DNA of 54,523 nt from Lentisphaerae bacterium GWF2_50_93 (lineage in GTDB: Bacteria > Verrucomicrobiota > Lentisphaeria > Victivallales > GWF2-50-93). The stretch covers positions 1-54,523 of the forward strand of contig MHBI01000106.1 in the NCBI GenBank assembly GCA_001804815.1, given 5' to 3'. A model generated the notes under the pieces. The model was not told the origin of the DNA, made no database searches, and saw only the letters and a program-made list of their open reading frames with translations. Numbering within the stretch: the stretch's first letter is position 1; each line of letters starts with the position of its first letter. The position numbers and the translations under genes were made by a program. Shown in pieces: positions 15,727 through 24,960 of the stretch.

Positions 15727-18066
15727 ATGTCGTTTGCTGTCAAAGCTTTATACACAATAATTGTATTCCTTGTTTTCTCTTTCAGTCTGATATCCGCTGA
15801 AATCAACGATGTCAAATTTGAGCAGAAGGGGTACGCTTTCCCTGAAGAAATGCTCAAGTACAACATGCAGTGCAAGAAAGGGGAGGCGTTCGACCAGAAA
15901 ATCCTTGACGAGGACATCAAAAGGCTTTATTCGACCGGAAACTTCCTTGACGTCCTGGCGGAGACTTCCGAATCCGCCGATGGGAAAGTCAACATCAAGA
16001 TGAGGCTTGTTTCAAAGCCTAAGGTAAAGGCCATCATTTTCAAGGGCAACAAGATAGTCACAGAGGAGGAATTCAAGGACAAGGTCACTGTAAAACTCAA
16101 TGAGGCCCTGAACGACCAGGAACTCCAGAAATCTCTTTCCAACATCAGGAAATTCTACATAGACAAGGGATATAACTCCGCGATAATAAGCCATAGCACC
16201 GAAGATGCAGGAGACGGCTTTGTCAACCTTACGATAAGCATAACTGAAAACCTCAGGCTAAAAGTGAATTCCGTCGGATTCACCGGCAACACAGCTTATT
16301 CATCATGGAAGCTTAAAAACAGCATAGCGACTCAGCATTCCTATCTCAGCTGGCTCCTCAACATGGGACTATATGAGAAAAACGAGATAGAGATAGACAA
16401 GGAGAGGCTCAAGGAGCTGTACTGGGAACTCGGCTATCTTGATTTCAAAGTCACCAGCGTTGACGTCAAGGAGGACGAGAATCCAGAATATGTGAACATC
16501 ACCTTCAATCTTGAGGAAGGGGAGCCATATAGGATAGCTGAAGTTTCAGTGACCGGAAATAAATTGTTTTCAAACGATGAAATCATCCCTGTAATCAGCC
16601 TTAAGACCGATGAAGTATTCGATAAGAGGATTGAGAAAAAGGACATTGATTCCATCGGAGGAAAATATTATCCCCTGGGATATGCCGATTTCCAGTGCAG
16701 GCCAGTAAGAATTCCCGACTTCAAAACCCATACCGTGAACATTGAATACAGGATAACCGAAGGAGAGCCATATACTGTCAAAAACGTACACATTTCCGGG
16801 AACCATAACACAAAGGACAAGGTAATCCGCCGCGAACTTGCCATACAGCCAGGGGATCCGGTCGACAACGAAAGGATAGACGCCAGCAAGTCGCGCCTCA
16901 TGGGCATGGACTATTTTGAGAAAGTCAACATTGTTTCCGTGAATTCGGATGAAGCTGGAAAAAAAGATGTTGATATAAGTGTCGAGGAGAAGGACACTGG
17001 TAAATTCTCCATCGGAGGCGCCTATTCGGATTCTGACAGCGTATCAGGGATAGTCGAGCTGTCACAGTCAAACTTCGATCTTCTGGATCCGTGGAACTAC
17101 TTTGTAGGAGGCGGACAAAGACTCAAGCTGCATGCTGAATATGGTGTGGACCTGAGCAATTTCTATCTGCAATTCACCGACCCATGGCTTTTTGACATAC
17201 CCCTCAGCCTTGACATGTCCGGATTTTACACCGAAAGAACCTATGAATACTGGGACGAACGATACATTGGAGGCAAGTTCAGCCTGACGAAGCCCTTTTC
17301 ATTCCCATGGCTTCCAAGATTGATTAATCCCGATGACGACAGGAACAGCATAAAACTTGGTTATACTATTGAACAGGTAAGAGTATATCATATGGACGAT
17401 GACTTGTCACAGATCTTCCAGGATTCAGAGGGGAGGAGCATTGTCAGCAAGTGGTCTCTTACTCTTGCGAGAGACACCAGGAACAACCTCACCGATCCCA
17501 CAAACGGATATCTTGTGAGCGCGCTGGGCGAATTGAATACCAAGGCGTTTGGTGGAACAACCAATTATTATAAATTCGAGGCCCTGGCCAGCAACTATTA
17601 CTCATTCTTCAACGACTGGTTCGTCCTGCATACCGGAGCAAAAATAGGGCAGGTAGACACGTTCGCTGAAAACGGGGATATGGCTCCCATTTATGAACGG
17701 TATTTCCTGGGTGGCGGAGATTCTGTAAGAGGGTTCTCGTACCGCAAGATTTCCCCTGTTGACAGTGATGAGAAGGCCTATGGCGGTGAATCAATGTTCC
17801 TTGCCAATATAGAAGTCACACATCCCATCTACGAATTCATAAGAGGTGCCGTGTTCTGCGACATTGGACAGGTAAAGGAGAAGGCATGGAATTTCAGCAT
17901 GGATGATTTCAATATAGGCGCTGGTTATGGCTTCAGGATAAAACTCCCCTATTTCAATGCCCCCATCAAGCTTGATCTTGCATATCCAATACTAAACAAC
18001 CAGGACGGCGAAAGCAGCAAGCTGCGCTTCCATTTCAACCTAGGCATGACCTGGAGTCCGCCGTGA
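15727..18066 (+). CDS. bamA: Outer membrane protein assembly factor BamA
   Basis: A 779-residue outer-membrane insertase. A signal peptide (MSFAVKALYTIIVFLVFSFS, cleaved near LISA-E) precedes five POTRA repeats, recognisable by VKAIIFKGNKIVTEEEF, VNSVGFTGNTAYSSWKL, IAEVSVTGNKLFSNDEI and VKNVHISGNHNTKDKVI. The C-terminal half is an Omp85 barrel with LARDTRNNLTDPTNGY and YFLGGGDSVRGFSYRKI (the conserved VRGF motif of loop 6). The ATG at 15727 gives the better signal peptide; another at 15685 adds 14 residues. Both have weak ribosome sites. The protein ends TWSPP rather than in an aromatic residue. Its stop abuts the stop of the convergent gene. Confidence 0.93.
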   Translation: MSFAVKALYTIIVFLVFSFSLISAEINDVKFEQKGYAFPEEMLKYNMQCKKGEAFDQKILDEDIKRLYSTGNFLDVLAETSESADGKVNIKMRLVSKPKVKAIIFKGNKIVTEEEFKDKVTVKLNEALNDQELQKSLSNIRKFYIDKGYNSAIISHSTEDAGDGFVNLTISITENLRLKVNSVGFTGNTAYSSWKLKNSIATQHSYLSWLLNMGLYEKNEIEIDKERLKELYWELGYLDFKVTSVDVKEDENPEYVNITFNLEEGEPYRIAEVSVTGNKLFSNDEIIPVISLKTDEVFDKRIEKKDIDSIGGKYYPLGYADFQCRPVRIPDFKTHTVNIEYRITEGEPYTVKNVHISGNHNTKDKVIRRELAIQPGDPVDNERIDASKSRLMGMDYFEKVNIVSVNSDEAGKKDVDISVEEKDTGKFSIGGAYSDSDSVSGIVELSQSNFDLLDPWNYFVGGGQRLKLHAEYGVDLSNFYLQFTDPWLFDIPLSLDMSGFYTERTYEYWDERYIGGKFSLTKPFSFPWLPRLINPDDDRNSIKLGYTIEQVRVYHMDDDLSQIFQDSEGRSIVSKWSLTLARDTRNNLTDPTNGYLVSALGELNTKAFGGTTNYYKFEALASNYYSFFNDWFVLHTGAKIGQVDTFAENGDMAPIYERYFLGGGDSVRGFSYRKISPVDSDEKAYGGESMFLANIEVTHPIYEFIRGAVFCDIGQVKEKAWNFSMDDFNIGAGYGFRIKLPYFNAPIKLDLAYPILNNQDGESSKLRFHFNLGMTWSPP

Positions 18067-20550
18067 TCAGATGAAAAGAGTGGCGCTTGAGTTGTCGGCT
18101 TCCTGAAGGAATGTGGCAACTCCTCCTATTTCAAGCCCGTCAAGAAGTTCTTCTTTCTTAATGCCCATAACATCCATTGACATTGAACAGACAACAAGCC
18201 TGGCTCCGCTTTTCCTTGCGCTTTCAATGAGGGTGGGCAGATCTTCAACCTTCTTGTCCTTCATGACCATCTTCATCATGGCCGTTCCCATTCCCATCAT
18301 GTTCATTTTTGAAAGCTTGAGCTTGCTGGCGCCCTTTGGCATCATCATTCCAAACATCTTGTCCATAAAACCTTTACCTGAAGCCTGCGGTTCATTCTTT
18401 CGCAAGGCGTTAATACCCCAGAATGTGAAGAACATGGTGACTTCACTTCCCATGGCAATTGCACCGTTTGCAATGACAAATGCCGCCAGGACTTTGTCCA
18501 TATCCCCTGAAAACACAACAATTGTCTTTTTTGTCTTCTGGAACGCCTGGAATTGGGGATTCTGCAGTTCCGTCATATTACCCTTTCTTATTTTAGCCTC
18601 AATCCTTGGCATATTCCCAGATATGCCGATCAATTGATGCCCGTTCTGGCTACACCATGATTTCACATCGCTGGCAAAACCCGGATCACTTGCAAGAACT
18701 GTCAGAACGTCTCCAGGCAATAACTTCTCAATTTCAGTTCTCATTCTCATTATCGGACCGGGACACTGCAGTCCGCATGCATCAAGAATTATTTCACGGT
18801 TTGACACTTTTTCCATTGAAGGGGTGAACTTTTCTGCATTTACAGGTTCGGGAGAGTAAGGGACGAAGGGGACTTTTCTTTCAGCGGAGCAAATACCCGG
18901 ACCATGATGGCAACAGAAAGTCATTATTCCTCCAGATAGAGTCTTTAAACCTTTTTCAATTCCAAAGTTCTTCTGAATCATTATCCTATAGGCAAGATAA
19001 CTGGTAAAACCAACCTTGCAATAAAGATAGATATTCTTGTCTTTTGGAAGCTTATCCGCCTCTTTCCTCAGCTTTCCCAGAGGGATGTTTACGGCACCAG
19101 GAATATGCCAGAGATTGAACATCTCCTCAGGCCTTACGTCAATTATCATGCCTCCGTTAGTCTTCTCAGGAAAATCTTCAGCAAACCAGCAGTCTGAATC
19201 TCCTCTCAAATAATTTGATGCGACAAAACCAGCCATATTGACGGCATCCTTTGCCGAACCATAGGGAGGGGCATATGAAAGCTCGAGATTCTCAAGATCA
19301 TATACTGTCATCCCAGAACTTATGGCCGTCGCAAATACGTCAATTCTCTTGTCAACGCCGTCAAAACCAACTGCCTGAGCACCCAGAATCTTCCCGTCAG
19401 AAGGTGAAAATACCATCTTCAAATGAATTGGTGTAGCGCCCGGATAATAGCCTGCATGATTTGACGGATGGAGATAAACCTTCTTATAGGGAATATTGTT
19501 CTTTTTAAGTGCTTTTTCAGATGCTCCCGTACATGCTCCCGACATCTGGAATACTTTCAGGATGGCAGTTCCAAGAGTCGATCTATATGAGCTTTTCTTA
19601 CCAAAAATATTATCAGCGACAATACGTCCCTGCCGGTTTGCTGGACCTGCAAGAGGTATGAGAGAAGGCTGTCCAGTAACAGCATCCTGTACTTCAACGG
19701 CATCACCTGCAGCATAAATATCAGGATCAGATGTCAGCATATTGCCATTTACAATGATTCCACCCCTTTCATTGAGTTTCAATCCGGCTTTCTGCGCAAG
19801 TCCTGAATCAGGCCTGACTCCGATAGAGAGGATCACAAGATCCGCTTCCAACACCTCTGAATTCTTAAGTTCTGCGGAAATGCCATGCGGGGTAGCCTTG
19901 AAAGATACGGCTGCAGTTCCAAGATGGAGATTTACGCCATTGGAAGCAATATGGTTCTGGAGATCCTTGGCCATCTCAAAATCAAACGGAGGAAGAATCT
20001 GGTCCAGCATTTCTACAACGTGTACCTTTATTCCTCTTAAAACAAGATTTTCAGCTGTTTCAATGCCAATGTATCCTCCTCCGATTATGACGGCAGACTT
20101 TACTTTGCCACTGTCAATTTCAGCCTTGATCCTGTCCATATCCTCAATATTCCTCAGAGTGAATATCTTCGGGTTGTCAATTCCAGGCAGCTTTGGCATT
20201 ACTGGTACCGCGCCAGGGCATAACACCAGCTTGTCATATGTTTCGTCATATTGGCGGTCCGCCTTGAGATCCCTTATTGTTATTTTTCTGGCAATCCTGT
20301 CAATGCTCAGTACTTCCTGGTTGATACGCACATCTATATTCAAGGTCTTCCTGAGGGATTCAGGTGTCTGAAGCAGAAGAGCCTCCCTATTCTTAATTTC
20401 GCCACCAATATGGTATGGAAGACCACAGTTGGCAAAAGAGACATGCCTCCCCTTTTCAAAAACTATTATTTCAGAATCTTCACTCAGTCTTCTGGCCCTT
20501 GCCGCAGCCGACATTCCACCGGCCACTCCTCCAATTATAAGTATTTTCAT
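18067..20550 (-). CDS. CoA-disulfide/persulfide reductase fused to rhodanese, TusA and DsrE-like domains
   Basis: An 827-residue cytoplasmic fusion. Residues 1-445 form an FAD/NAD(P)H disulfide reductase of the CoADR/Npsr type with GGVAGGMSAAARARRL, the active cysteine C42 in FANCGLPYHIGG, GGGYIGIETAE and YAAGDAVEV. Then come a rhodanese (about 455-545, C511 in LYCKVGF), a cysteine/histidine cluster TFCCHHGPGIC, a TusA domain (about 587-655, ACGLQCPGP with C596) and a DsrE/F-like domain (673-827, C788). Together they could take sulfane sulfur from a CoA or protein persulfide, relay it from cysteine to cysteine and reduce it. It is last in the operon formyltransferase-radC-this gene and shares no spacer with bamA. 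Confidence 0.9.
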   Translation of the reverse strand: MKILIIGGVAGGMSAAARARRLSEDSEIIVFEKGRHVSFANCGLPYHIGGEIKNREALLLQTPESLRKTLNIDVRINQEVLSIDRIARKITIRDLKADRQYDETYDKLVLCPGAVPVMPKLPGIDNPKIFTLRNIEDMDRIKAEIDSGKVKSAVIIGGGYIGIETAENLVLRGIKVHVVEMLDQILPPFDFEMAKDLQNHIASNGVNLHLGTAAVSFKATPHGISAELKNSEVLEADLVILSIGVRPDSGLAQKAGLKLNERGGIIVNGNMLTSDPDIYAAGDAVEVQDAVTGQPSLIPLAGPANRQGRIVADNIFGKKSSYRSTLGTAILKVFQMSGACTGASEKALKKNNIPYKKVYLHPSNHAGYYPGATPIHLKMVFSPSDGKILGAQAVGFDGVDKRIDVFATAISSGMTVYDLENLELSYAPPYGSAKDAVNMAGFVASNYLRGDSDCWFAEDFPEKTNGGMIIDVRPEEMFNLWHIPGAVNIPLGKLRKEADKLPKDKNIYLYCKVGFTSYLAYRIMIQKNFGIEKGLKTLSGGIMTFCCHHGPGICSAERKVPFVPYSPEPVNAEKFTPSMEKVSNREIILDACGLQCPGPIMRMRTEIEKLLPGDVLTVLASDPGFASDVKSWCSQNGHQLIGISGNMPRIEAKIRKGNMTELQNPQFQAFQKTKKTIVVFSGDMDKVLAAFVIANGAIAMGSEVTMFFTFWGINALRKNEPQASGKGFMDKMFGMMMPKGASKLKLSKMNMMGMGTAMMKMVMKDKKVEDLPTLIESARKSGARLVVCSMSMDVMGIKKEELLDGLEIGGVATFLQEADNSSATLFI

Positions 20551-20569
20551 GAATAATCCTCTTTTTTAT

Positions 20570-21271
20570 CTATATTAAATTCTTTTCCCTGAAACTGAAA
20601 TACCCGGTGTTCCCGGCAATTATATGATCAAGCACTTTCACATCAACCGGCTTAACGGCATCCTTGATTGCAGATGTGAGCCTTATGTCATCGTTGGAAG
20701 GATCGCATACCCCGCTAGGATGGTTATGCACCAGGATGACTGCGCTCGCGTTTTTCTCAATCACCTTCTTGACTATTTTCCTGGGGTAGACGATGGCTGA
20801 GTCAACGGTGCCCTCGTCAAGTACGGCGAAATCGATGACGTGGTTCTTCGGATTGAGCAGGATCACCATGAATACTTCATCTTTGAGGTGCGACAGCTTG
20901 ATCCTTGCGAAATCATACACTGAGCCCGGATCGGAGATTACATCCCTTGCGTAGATCTTCTCCTCGAAATATTTACCTGCCATTTCACGGCAAAGGGATA
21001 TTAGAACTGCTGAATTTTCAGATACTCCCCCGACCGAGCAAAGTTCGGGCGCATCAGCATTCAAGACACCTGAAAGTGTCTTGAATCTTGCGATGAGATC
21101 TTTCGCAGTTCCTTTAACATCCTTGCGGGGTATTGAATAAGTCAGCAGCAGTTCAAGAAGTTCGTACTCCCTGAAGCTTTCGCCTCCATAGGAAGAAAAC
21201 CTCTCCCTCAGCCTTTTCCTGTGCCCGTGGCAATGGGGGGGTTCTTCAATGATGTCATTATTATTTTTCAT
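20570..21271 (-). CDS. radC: RadC family JAB1/MPN metalloprotein
   Basis: A 233-residue RadC protein. The N-terminal part (LRERFSSYGGESFREYELLE) and a helix-hairpin-helix region precede the JAB/MPN domain with the metal motif VHNHPSGVCDPSNDD (HxH...D). RadC proteins were once linked to DNA repair; the biochemical function remains unclear. It lies 25 bases after the formyltransferase gene, and the gap contains a perfect DnaA box. The CoA-disulfide reductase fusion follows. Confidence 0.93.
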   Translation of the reverse strand: MKNNNDIIEEPPHCHGHRKRLRERFSSYGGESFREYELLELLLTYSIPRKDVKGTAKDLIARFKTLSGVLNADAPELCSVGGVSENSAVLISLCREMAGKYFEEKIYARDVISDPGSVYDFARIKLSHLKDEVFMVILLNPKNHVIDFAVLDEGTVDSAIVYPRKIVKKVIEKNASAVILVHNHPSGVCDPSNDDIRLTSAIKDAVKPVDVKVLDHIIAGNTGYFSFREKNLI

Positions 21272-21282
21272 TTACCAGCTTA

Positions 21283-21291
21283 TTATCCACA
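21283..21291 (+). promoter_or_regulatory. Perfect DnaA-box sequence
   Basis: TTATCCACA, identical to the strong DnaA-box consensus, lies in the 25-base gap between the formyltransferase and radC genes. It is single and may be a chance match or a point of DnaA regulation of radC. Confidence 0.4.
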
Positions 21292-21296
21292 GCATA

Positions 21297-22184
21297 TCAG
21301 ATAAAGCAAGGATTTATTGAGGATTTGCCATATTCAACGGTTTTTATTTTTTTCCAGCCATTTTCCGCACTGTAGAAAAGGGAGCCATTTTCATCATATG
21401 AAAATTTACCGGAGGCGAAATCCCTTACTGCGGATGGAAAGACTGTCCAATCTCCATCCCTTTTAAGAAGTTCCTGGTTGTGCTTTGCAATTTCCTCCAG
21501 GAGATCCCTGTAGCCTCCAACAGGTCTTTGGGCCGGTCTTGCCCTGTAAACCCCCAGGATTTCATCGATTCCCACATTTTTCAGATCAATCTTCACTTTG
21601 GAGGAGACCCCTATTATGGGGCCGCTGTCCATCTCCCCTCCTCTTCCAGTATACGTCTGCGCTACTATCACGCTGGATCTGAGGCTGTCATACCCCCTGA
21701 TTATGGCGGTCTCTATAGGTACGGTGTGAAGGCCCACGAGAATCCTCCTCCCGTTCTCTTCTACAGTAAGATCCCCGGGATGCACATTGAGACAAGGGAA
21801 ATCGGAGGTTATGTTGGTAAGAGGAACGAATCCTGCGAGTATTCCAAAATCAACTTCATGATGCACGATAAGCTTTCTGATCTCGCCAGTCCATTCCTCC
21901 CTGATGCCTCTTCCATTCTCCGTCGCAAGAGAAACTTTCGATTCACCTCTTTTCCTGTAGAACTCAAGTATGTCCAGGCTTAAAAAAGGGACTTTGAACT
22001 TTGCTGCAATTTCAGCCGCCCTGCTTTTCATCGGAGCATCCGTGAATATCAGGGAAGCCCTCCAGGAGGGCGTCCCCGTACTGCCTATGCTCTCAAGAAG
22101 TTTTTCAGCATTGCTCCCGCTTCCACTCATGAATATGGCGGCCGAAGGCTTGTTTGAATTCGAATCCATGAATTTTTTAAGCAC
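21297..22184 (-). CDS. Formyltransferase-like protein (PurN/GART-related)
   Basis: A 295-residue protein whose first 200 residues match the formyl-transferase fold. It shows FMSGSGSNAEKLLE (phosphate-binding loop), LAGFVPL, NVHPGDLT with the catalytic Asn and His of the family, and MDSGPIIG with the catalytic Asp. PurN itself is about 200 residues and adds formyl to GAR; this protein has an extra 90-residue C-terminal segment and lacks purine-gene neighbours, so its substrate is open. The start is a GTG with GAGGA close upstream; an ATG at 22169 is an alternative. Confidence 0.75.
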   Translation of the reverse strand: MLKKFMDSNSNKPSAAIFMSGSGSNAEKLLESIGSTGTPSWRASLIFTDAPMKSRAAEIAAKFKVPFLSLDILEFYRKRGESKVSLATENGRGIREEWTGEIRKLIVHHEVDFGILAGFVPLTNITSDFPCLNVHPGDLTVEENGRRILVGLHTVPIETAIIRGYDSLRSSVIVAQTYTGRGGEMDSGPIIGVSSKVKIDLKNVGIDEILGVYRARPAQRPVGGYRDLLEEIAKHNQELLKRDGDWTVFPSAVRDFASGKFSYDENGSLFYSAENGWKKIKTVEYGKSSINPCFI

Positions 22185-22262
22185 GTTTCCTCACAGGATA
22201 TAAGATTTTCAGTAAAATATTCAAGACATGAAATTTTAAGGTTTGATTTTTTAAATTGCAAG

Positions 22263-22268
22263 TATAAT
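22263..22268 (+). promoter_or_regulatory. Candidate -10 element for the 22320 gene
   Basis: TATAAT 52 bases before the start codon in an A/T-rich gap. A convincing -35 box at standard spacing is not visible (TTTGAT lies 15 bases upstream). Confidence 0.3.
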
Positions 22269-22319
22269 ATTAATTAATCAACCATTTTCTTAAAATCAAT
22301 CTAAGGAGGAACATATAAA

Positions 22320-22967
22320 ATGAAAACTACTGTGAAATTTTTAGCCGGTATCGTGCTTGTATTTTCTTTTATAGCTGTCGTCAATGCCGGATTCTGGGAC
22401 TGGTCAAAACCGTATCAGGGTCCCTCCAAGGATGTTTCAACCCTTGTCATTACTGGAAATTACACCAAGGCCCGCGTCCTTGCTGAACTGGTCCAGGGCG
22501 AAACGAAGCAGCCCATCATCCTCCTCACAAGTGAAAATGGCAAGATATTCTTCATGCCTGCAAACGGTCCGTGCCTTGAGGTTCAGGACGCAGAGTTCAC
22601 CAACTTCATAAAATTCATGCATCCGAAACAGATTATAATCCTCGGCGACTCAAGATATGTCCCCGAATCCTACACCAAAAGGATAGATCCTACTCAGACG
22701 ACGATCAGGGTTGACAACAAGGACTGGTACCAGGTAGCAGTGACTGTGGGGAAAATTCTCGACAAGACATATCTTGCATCTAATTTCAAGAAACTCAGCG
22801 ATGAAATTGACAGCGGCAAGCTTTATGTCACAAAGAAGGGACCGGCTACGTCTTCCGGCAGCCCTCTTCCAAACCCTCTTGATTCAGTTGTAACAGCTGA
22901 ACCTGTAAAAGAGAAGAAAACAGTTGAACCTGTCCTCATCAAAGATACAGACGTTGTTCCTAAATAA
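22320..22967 (+). CDS. Exported protein resembling cell-wall-binding repeat 2 domains
   Basis: A 215-residue exported protein with a clear signal peptide (MKTTVKFLAGIVLVFSFIAV, cleaved after VNA). The central part, VITGNYTKARVLAELVQGE, PIILLTSENGKIFFMP and FMHPKQIIILGDSRYVPES, follows the strand-helix pattern of the CW_binding_2 family (a 'locate, open, name' repeat rich in IILG). The 35-residue C-terminus is a Pro/Val/Lys-rich tail. A strong TAAGGAGGA precedes the ATG. The ABC-2 permease gene starts 30 bases downstream and may be co-transcribed. Family assignment is a resemblance only. Confidence 0.5.
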   Translation: MKTTVKFLAGIVLVFSFIAVVNAGFWDWSKPYQGPSKDVSTLVITGNYTKARVLAELVQGETKQPIILLTSENGKIFFMPANGPCLEVQDAEFTNFIKFMHPKQIIILGDSRYVPESYTKRIDPTQTTIRVDNKDWYQVAVTVGKILDKTYLASNFKKLSDEIDSGKLYVTKKGPATSSGSPLPNPLDSVVTAEPVKEKKTVEPVLIKDTDVVPK

Positions 22968-22997
22968 CATATTCTGTACAATTAGAATCTAGGTACT

Positions 22998-23957
22998 GTG
23001 CTTAATTTCTATCATGTAGCCCGAAATGCTTTCCGCGAGTCGCTGAGGGAACCTATATTCTTTCTGCTTCTCTGCACTGCAATTGCACTTATAGGTCTTT
23101 TCCCCACTCTTTCTCTTTTCGTATTCAGGGAACAGATAAAACTGGTGATGGACAGTTCAATGGCTACGACGATGGTTTTCGGGCTAATAGCGGCCGTCCT
23201 TTGCGCAAGCCACACGGTATCCAGGGAGATGCGCAACGGAACTGTGCTTCTACTCCTTTCAAAGCCTGTGCCCAGGAAAAACTTCATACTCGCCAAGATT
23301 GCAGGAATAACCGCAGCTCTTACCGTATTTGTACTGATCTGCAACTTGTCTTCTTTGATTTCCCTGCGGGTCGCATGCGACCAGTTCAGGCTCGATTTTG
23401 TCACCATGTATATTTATTACGGACTTCTGGTAGCTGCCTGCATCTTCGGAGCCGTCAGGAACTACGTGCTAAGGAGGTCTTTCGCCTCTTCTGCAATTGC
23501 TGGGATGCTCGTATTGATCTCATTGTTTGCCTTTATACTTTTCTTCATACCCGTAAACAGCGAGAATTTTCCTGAATACAGGGATGTGCTGCCGGCATTC
23601 ATCCTGATCTTTTTCTCCGTCTGGACGATGGGAGTAATCACCGTGACTCTTTCAACCAGGCTTGATGTCATTGCCAACCTGACCATCTGTTCGGTTCTTT
23701 TCTTTTCAGGACTGGTATCCGATTATTTCTTCGGGAAAGCCGCGGAAGACACTCTATTCAGCGCCTCATCGGTCCTTTACGCCCTCATCCCCAACTGGCA
23801 GTTCTTCTGGCTGGCAGACGCCCTTGCTAGCAAGAGACATATACCTTTTGAATACCTTGCATGGTGCGGAGCATACTGCATTCTCTACGTATGTTTCTGC
23901 AGTTATATAGCAGTCATACTTTTCCGCGACAGGGAAATAGGCGGGAATCTGACGTAG
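22998..23957 (+). CDS. ABC-2 type transporter permease
   Basis: A 319-residue inner-membrane protein with six probable transmembrane segments. The motif SREMRNGTVLLLLSKPVPRKNFILAKI is the hallmark of ABC-2 permeases of the NatB/CcmB-like group (broken here as SREMRNGTVLLLLSKPVPR and following residues). The start codon is GTG. No ATP-binding subunit is adjacent on either strand, which is unusual; the ATPase must be elsewhere. The neighbouring secreted protein may be a partner or cargo-related, but that is speculation. Confidence 0.75.
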   Translation: MLNFYHVARNAFRESLREPIFFLLLCTAIALIGLFPTLSLFVFREQIKLVMDSSMATTMVFGLIAAVLCASHTVSREMRNGTVLLLLSKPVPRKNFILAKIAGITAALTVFVLICNLSSLISLRVACDQFRLDFVTMYIYYGLLVAACIFGAVRNYVLRRSFASSAIAGMLVLISLFAFILFFIPVNSENFPEYRDVLPAFILIFFSVWTMGVITVTLSTRLDVIANLTICSVLFFSGLVSDYFFGKAAEDTLFSASSVLYALIPNWQFFWLADALASKRHIPFEYLAWCGAYCILYVCFCSYIAVILFRDREIGGNLT

Positions 23958-23971
23958 GAACAGTGCAAATC

Positions 23972-24535
23972 TCAATCTTCCAATACGATGTCCTCGACAT
24001 CAATCTCCGTTGAAACAGACTGTCCGAGCATCTCTACATTGATGGTGATCATCGTCTTCCCTTTTCTTTTCTCAACCACGCCCCCCAGTCCTTTCAAGGG
24101 ACCTGACCTGACCATGACCCTGCTTCCTGATACAAGTTCTGGCCTGACAATAACTTCCGACTCCACTGCAAGCTTCTCAAACATCTGTATATCATGCAGT
24201 TCGCCAATGAGCTCGGCCTCGCTTTTATCATTCATCTGGAGCCTGTAGACAATCCTGTTGGAAAGAAGGATCTTCTGATACAGAGGCTGGTCCAGCGAAC
24301 AGAAGACATATCCTGAAAACATAGGAACGAAGAATTCAACAGTCCTTCTCTGGTATCTTCTTACATTCATTCTAAGCGGAAGATAGAATTCTATGCCATT
24401 CGCACTGCAGTATTCAACAAATTTCTTTTCCTGCCGGGGCTTGGTCCGAACCGGCGTCCAATGGACCCCTGGCACAGCTCCTATCGCCATATCATTGTTT
24501 CTTCTAAGAAGACTCTTATAAAATTCGTCTTTCAT
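23972..24535 (-). CDS. NusG-family transcription elongation factor (specialised paralogue)
   Basis: A 187-residue NusG/RfaH/LoaP-type protein. The NGN domain shows WTPVRTKPRQEKKFVEYC, FYLPLRMNVRRYQRRTVEFF and VPMFSGYVFCSL; the C-terminal KOW motif is SGSRVMVRSGPLKGLGGVVE. The first 20 residues (including LLRRNNDMA) are additional. Housekeeping nusG normally lies beside secE and rplK; here it follows a DciA-like gene by 5 bases, so this is more likely a specialised paralogue acting on particular long operons. Such factors usually bind a DNA element in their target operon; the target is not identified. Confidence 0.85.
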   Translation of the reverse strand: MKDEFYKSLLRRNNDMAIGAVPGVHWTPVRTKPRQEKKFVEYCSANGIEFYLPLRMNVRRYQRRTVEFFVPMFSGYVFCSLDQPLYQKILLSNRIVYRLQMNDKSEAELIGELHDIQMFEKLAVESEVIVRPELVSGSRVMVRSGPLKGLGGVVEKRKGKTMITINVEMLGQSVSTEIDVEDIVLED

Positions 24536-24540
24536 GATCT

Positions 24541-24960
24541 TTATCCTGAAGGTACAAAAATAATATCCTTTATTGTCATTTCCGGATGCAGTGACTGTAT
24601 TTTTTCAACTATGATTTTCCTGCTGTAGTTCCTCAGTTCCATCATCCATACGCTATTGATGACTTCAACATATAAAACACCATTCTTTATGAGCTTGGGA
24701 GAACTCACATCGGTTATATCCCTGCCGACGATATCCTCCCATTCAGATTTGATTTTCATAATGAGAATATTATCGGAAATGTCTGACTTCTTCATCAATT
24801 CACCGACAACCTCCTGTATCGATACGGGATCCGGAAGATGGGAAATCAATTCTGAAGAACCGGTCTGGCTTCCGTACCATTCTTCAAGAACAGAAGGCAG
24901 CGGATCTGATTTCCTCCATTTCTCATTGAAAGGGGAGATAAGTTTTTTGCTGCGGGTCAT
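24541..24960 (-). CDS. DUF721/DciA-like replication protein
   Basis: A 139-residue protein. The DUF721 pattern lies in the C-terminal 75 residues: IKSEWEDIVGRDITDVSSP, KNGVLYVEVINSVWMMELRNY. DciA is the ancestral loader of DnaB in bacteria without DnaC; the family assignment is good, the role here is inferred from family and from dnaB in the window. The start ATG overlaps the upstream stop by four bases (ATGA), and nusG-like follows 5 bases later, so the three genes form one unit. Confidence 0.78.
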   Translation of the reverse strand: MTRSKKLISPFNEKWRKSDPLPSVLEEWYGSQTGSSELISHLPDPVSIQEVVGELMKKSDISDNILIMKIKSEWEDIVGRDITDVSSPKLIKNGVLYVEVINSVWMMELRNYSRKIIVEKIQSLHPEMTIKDIIFVPSG

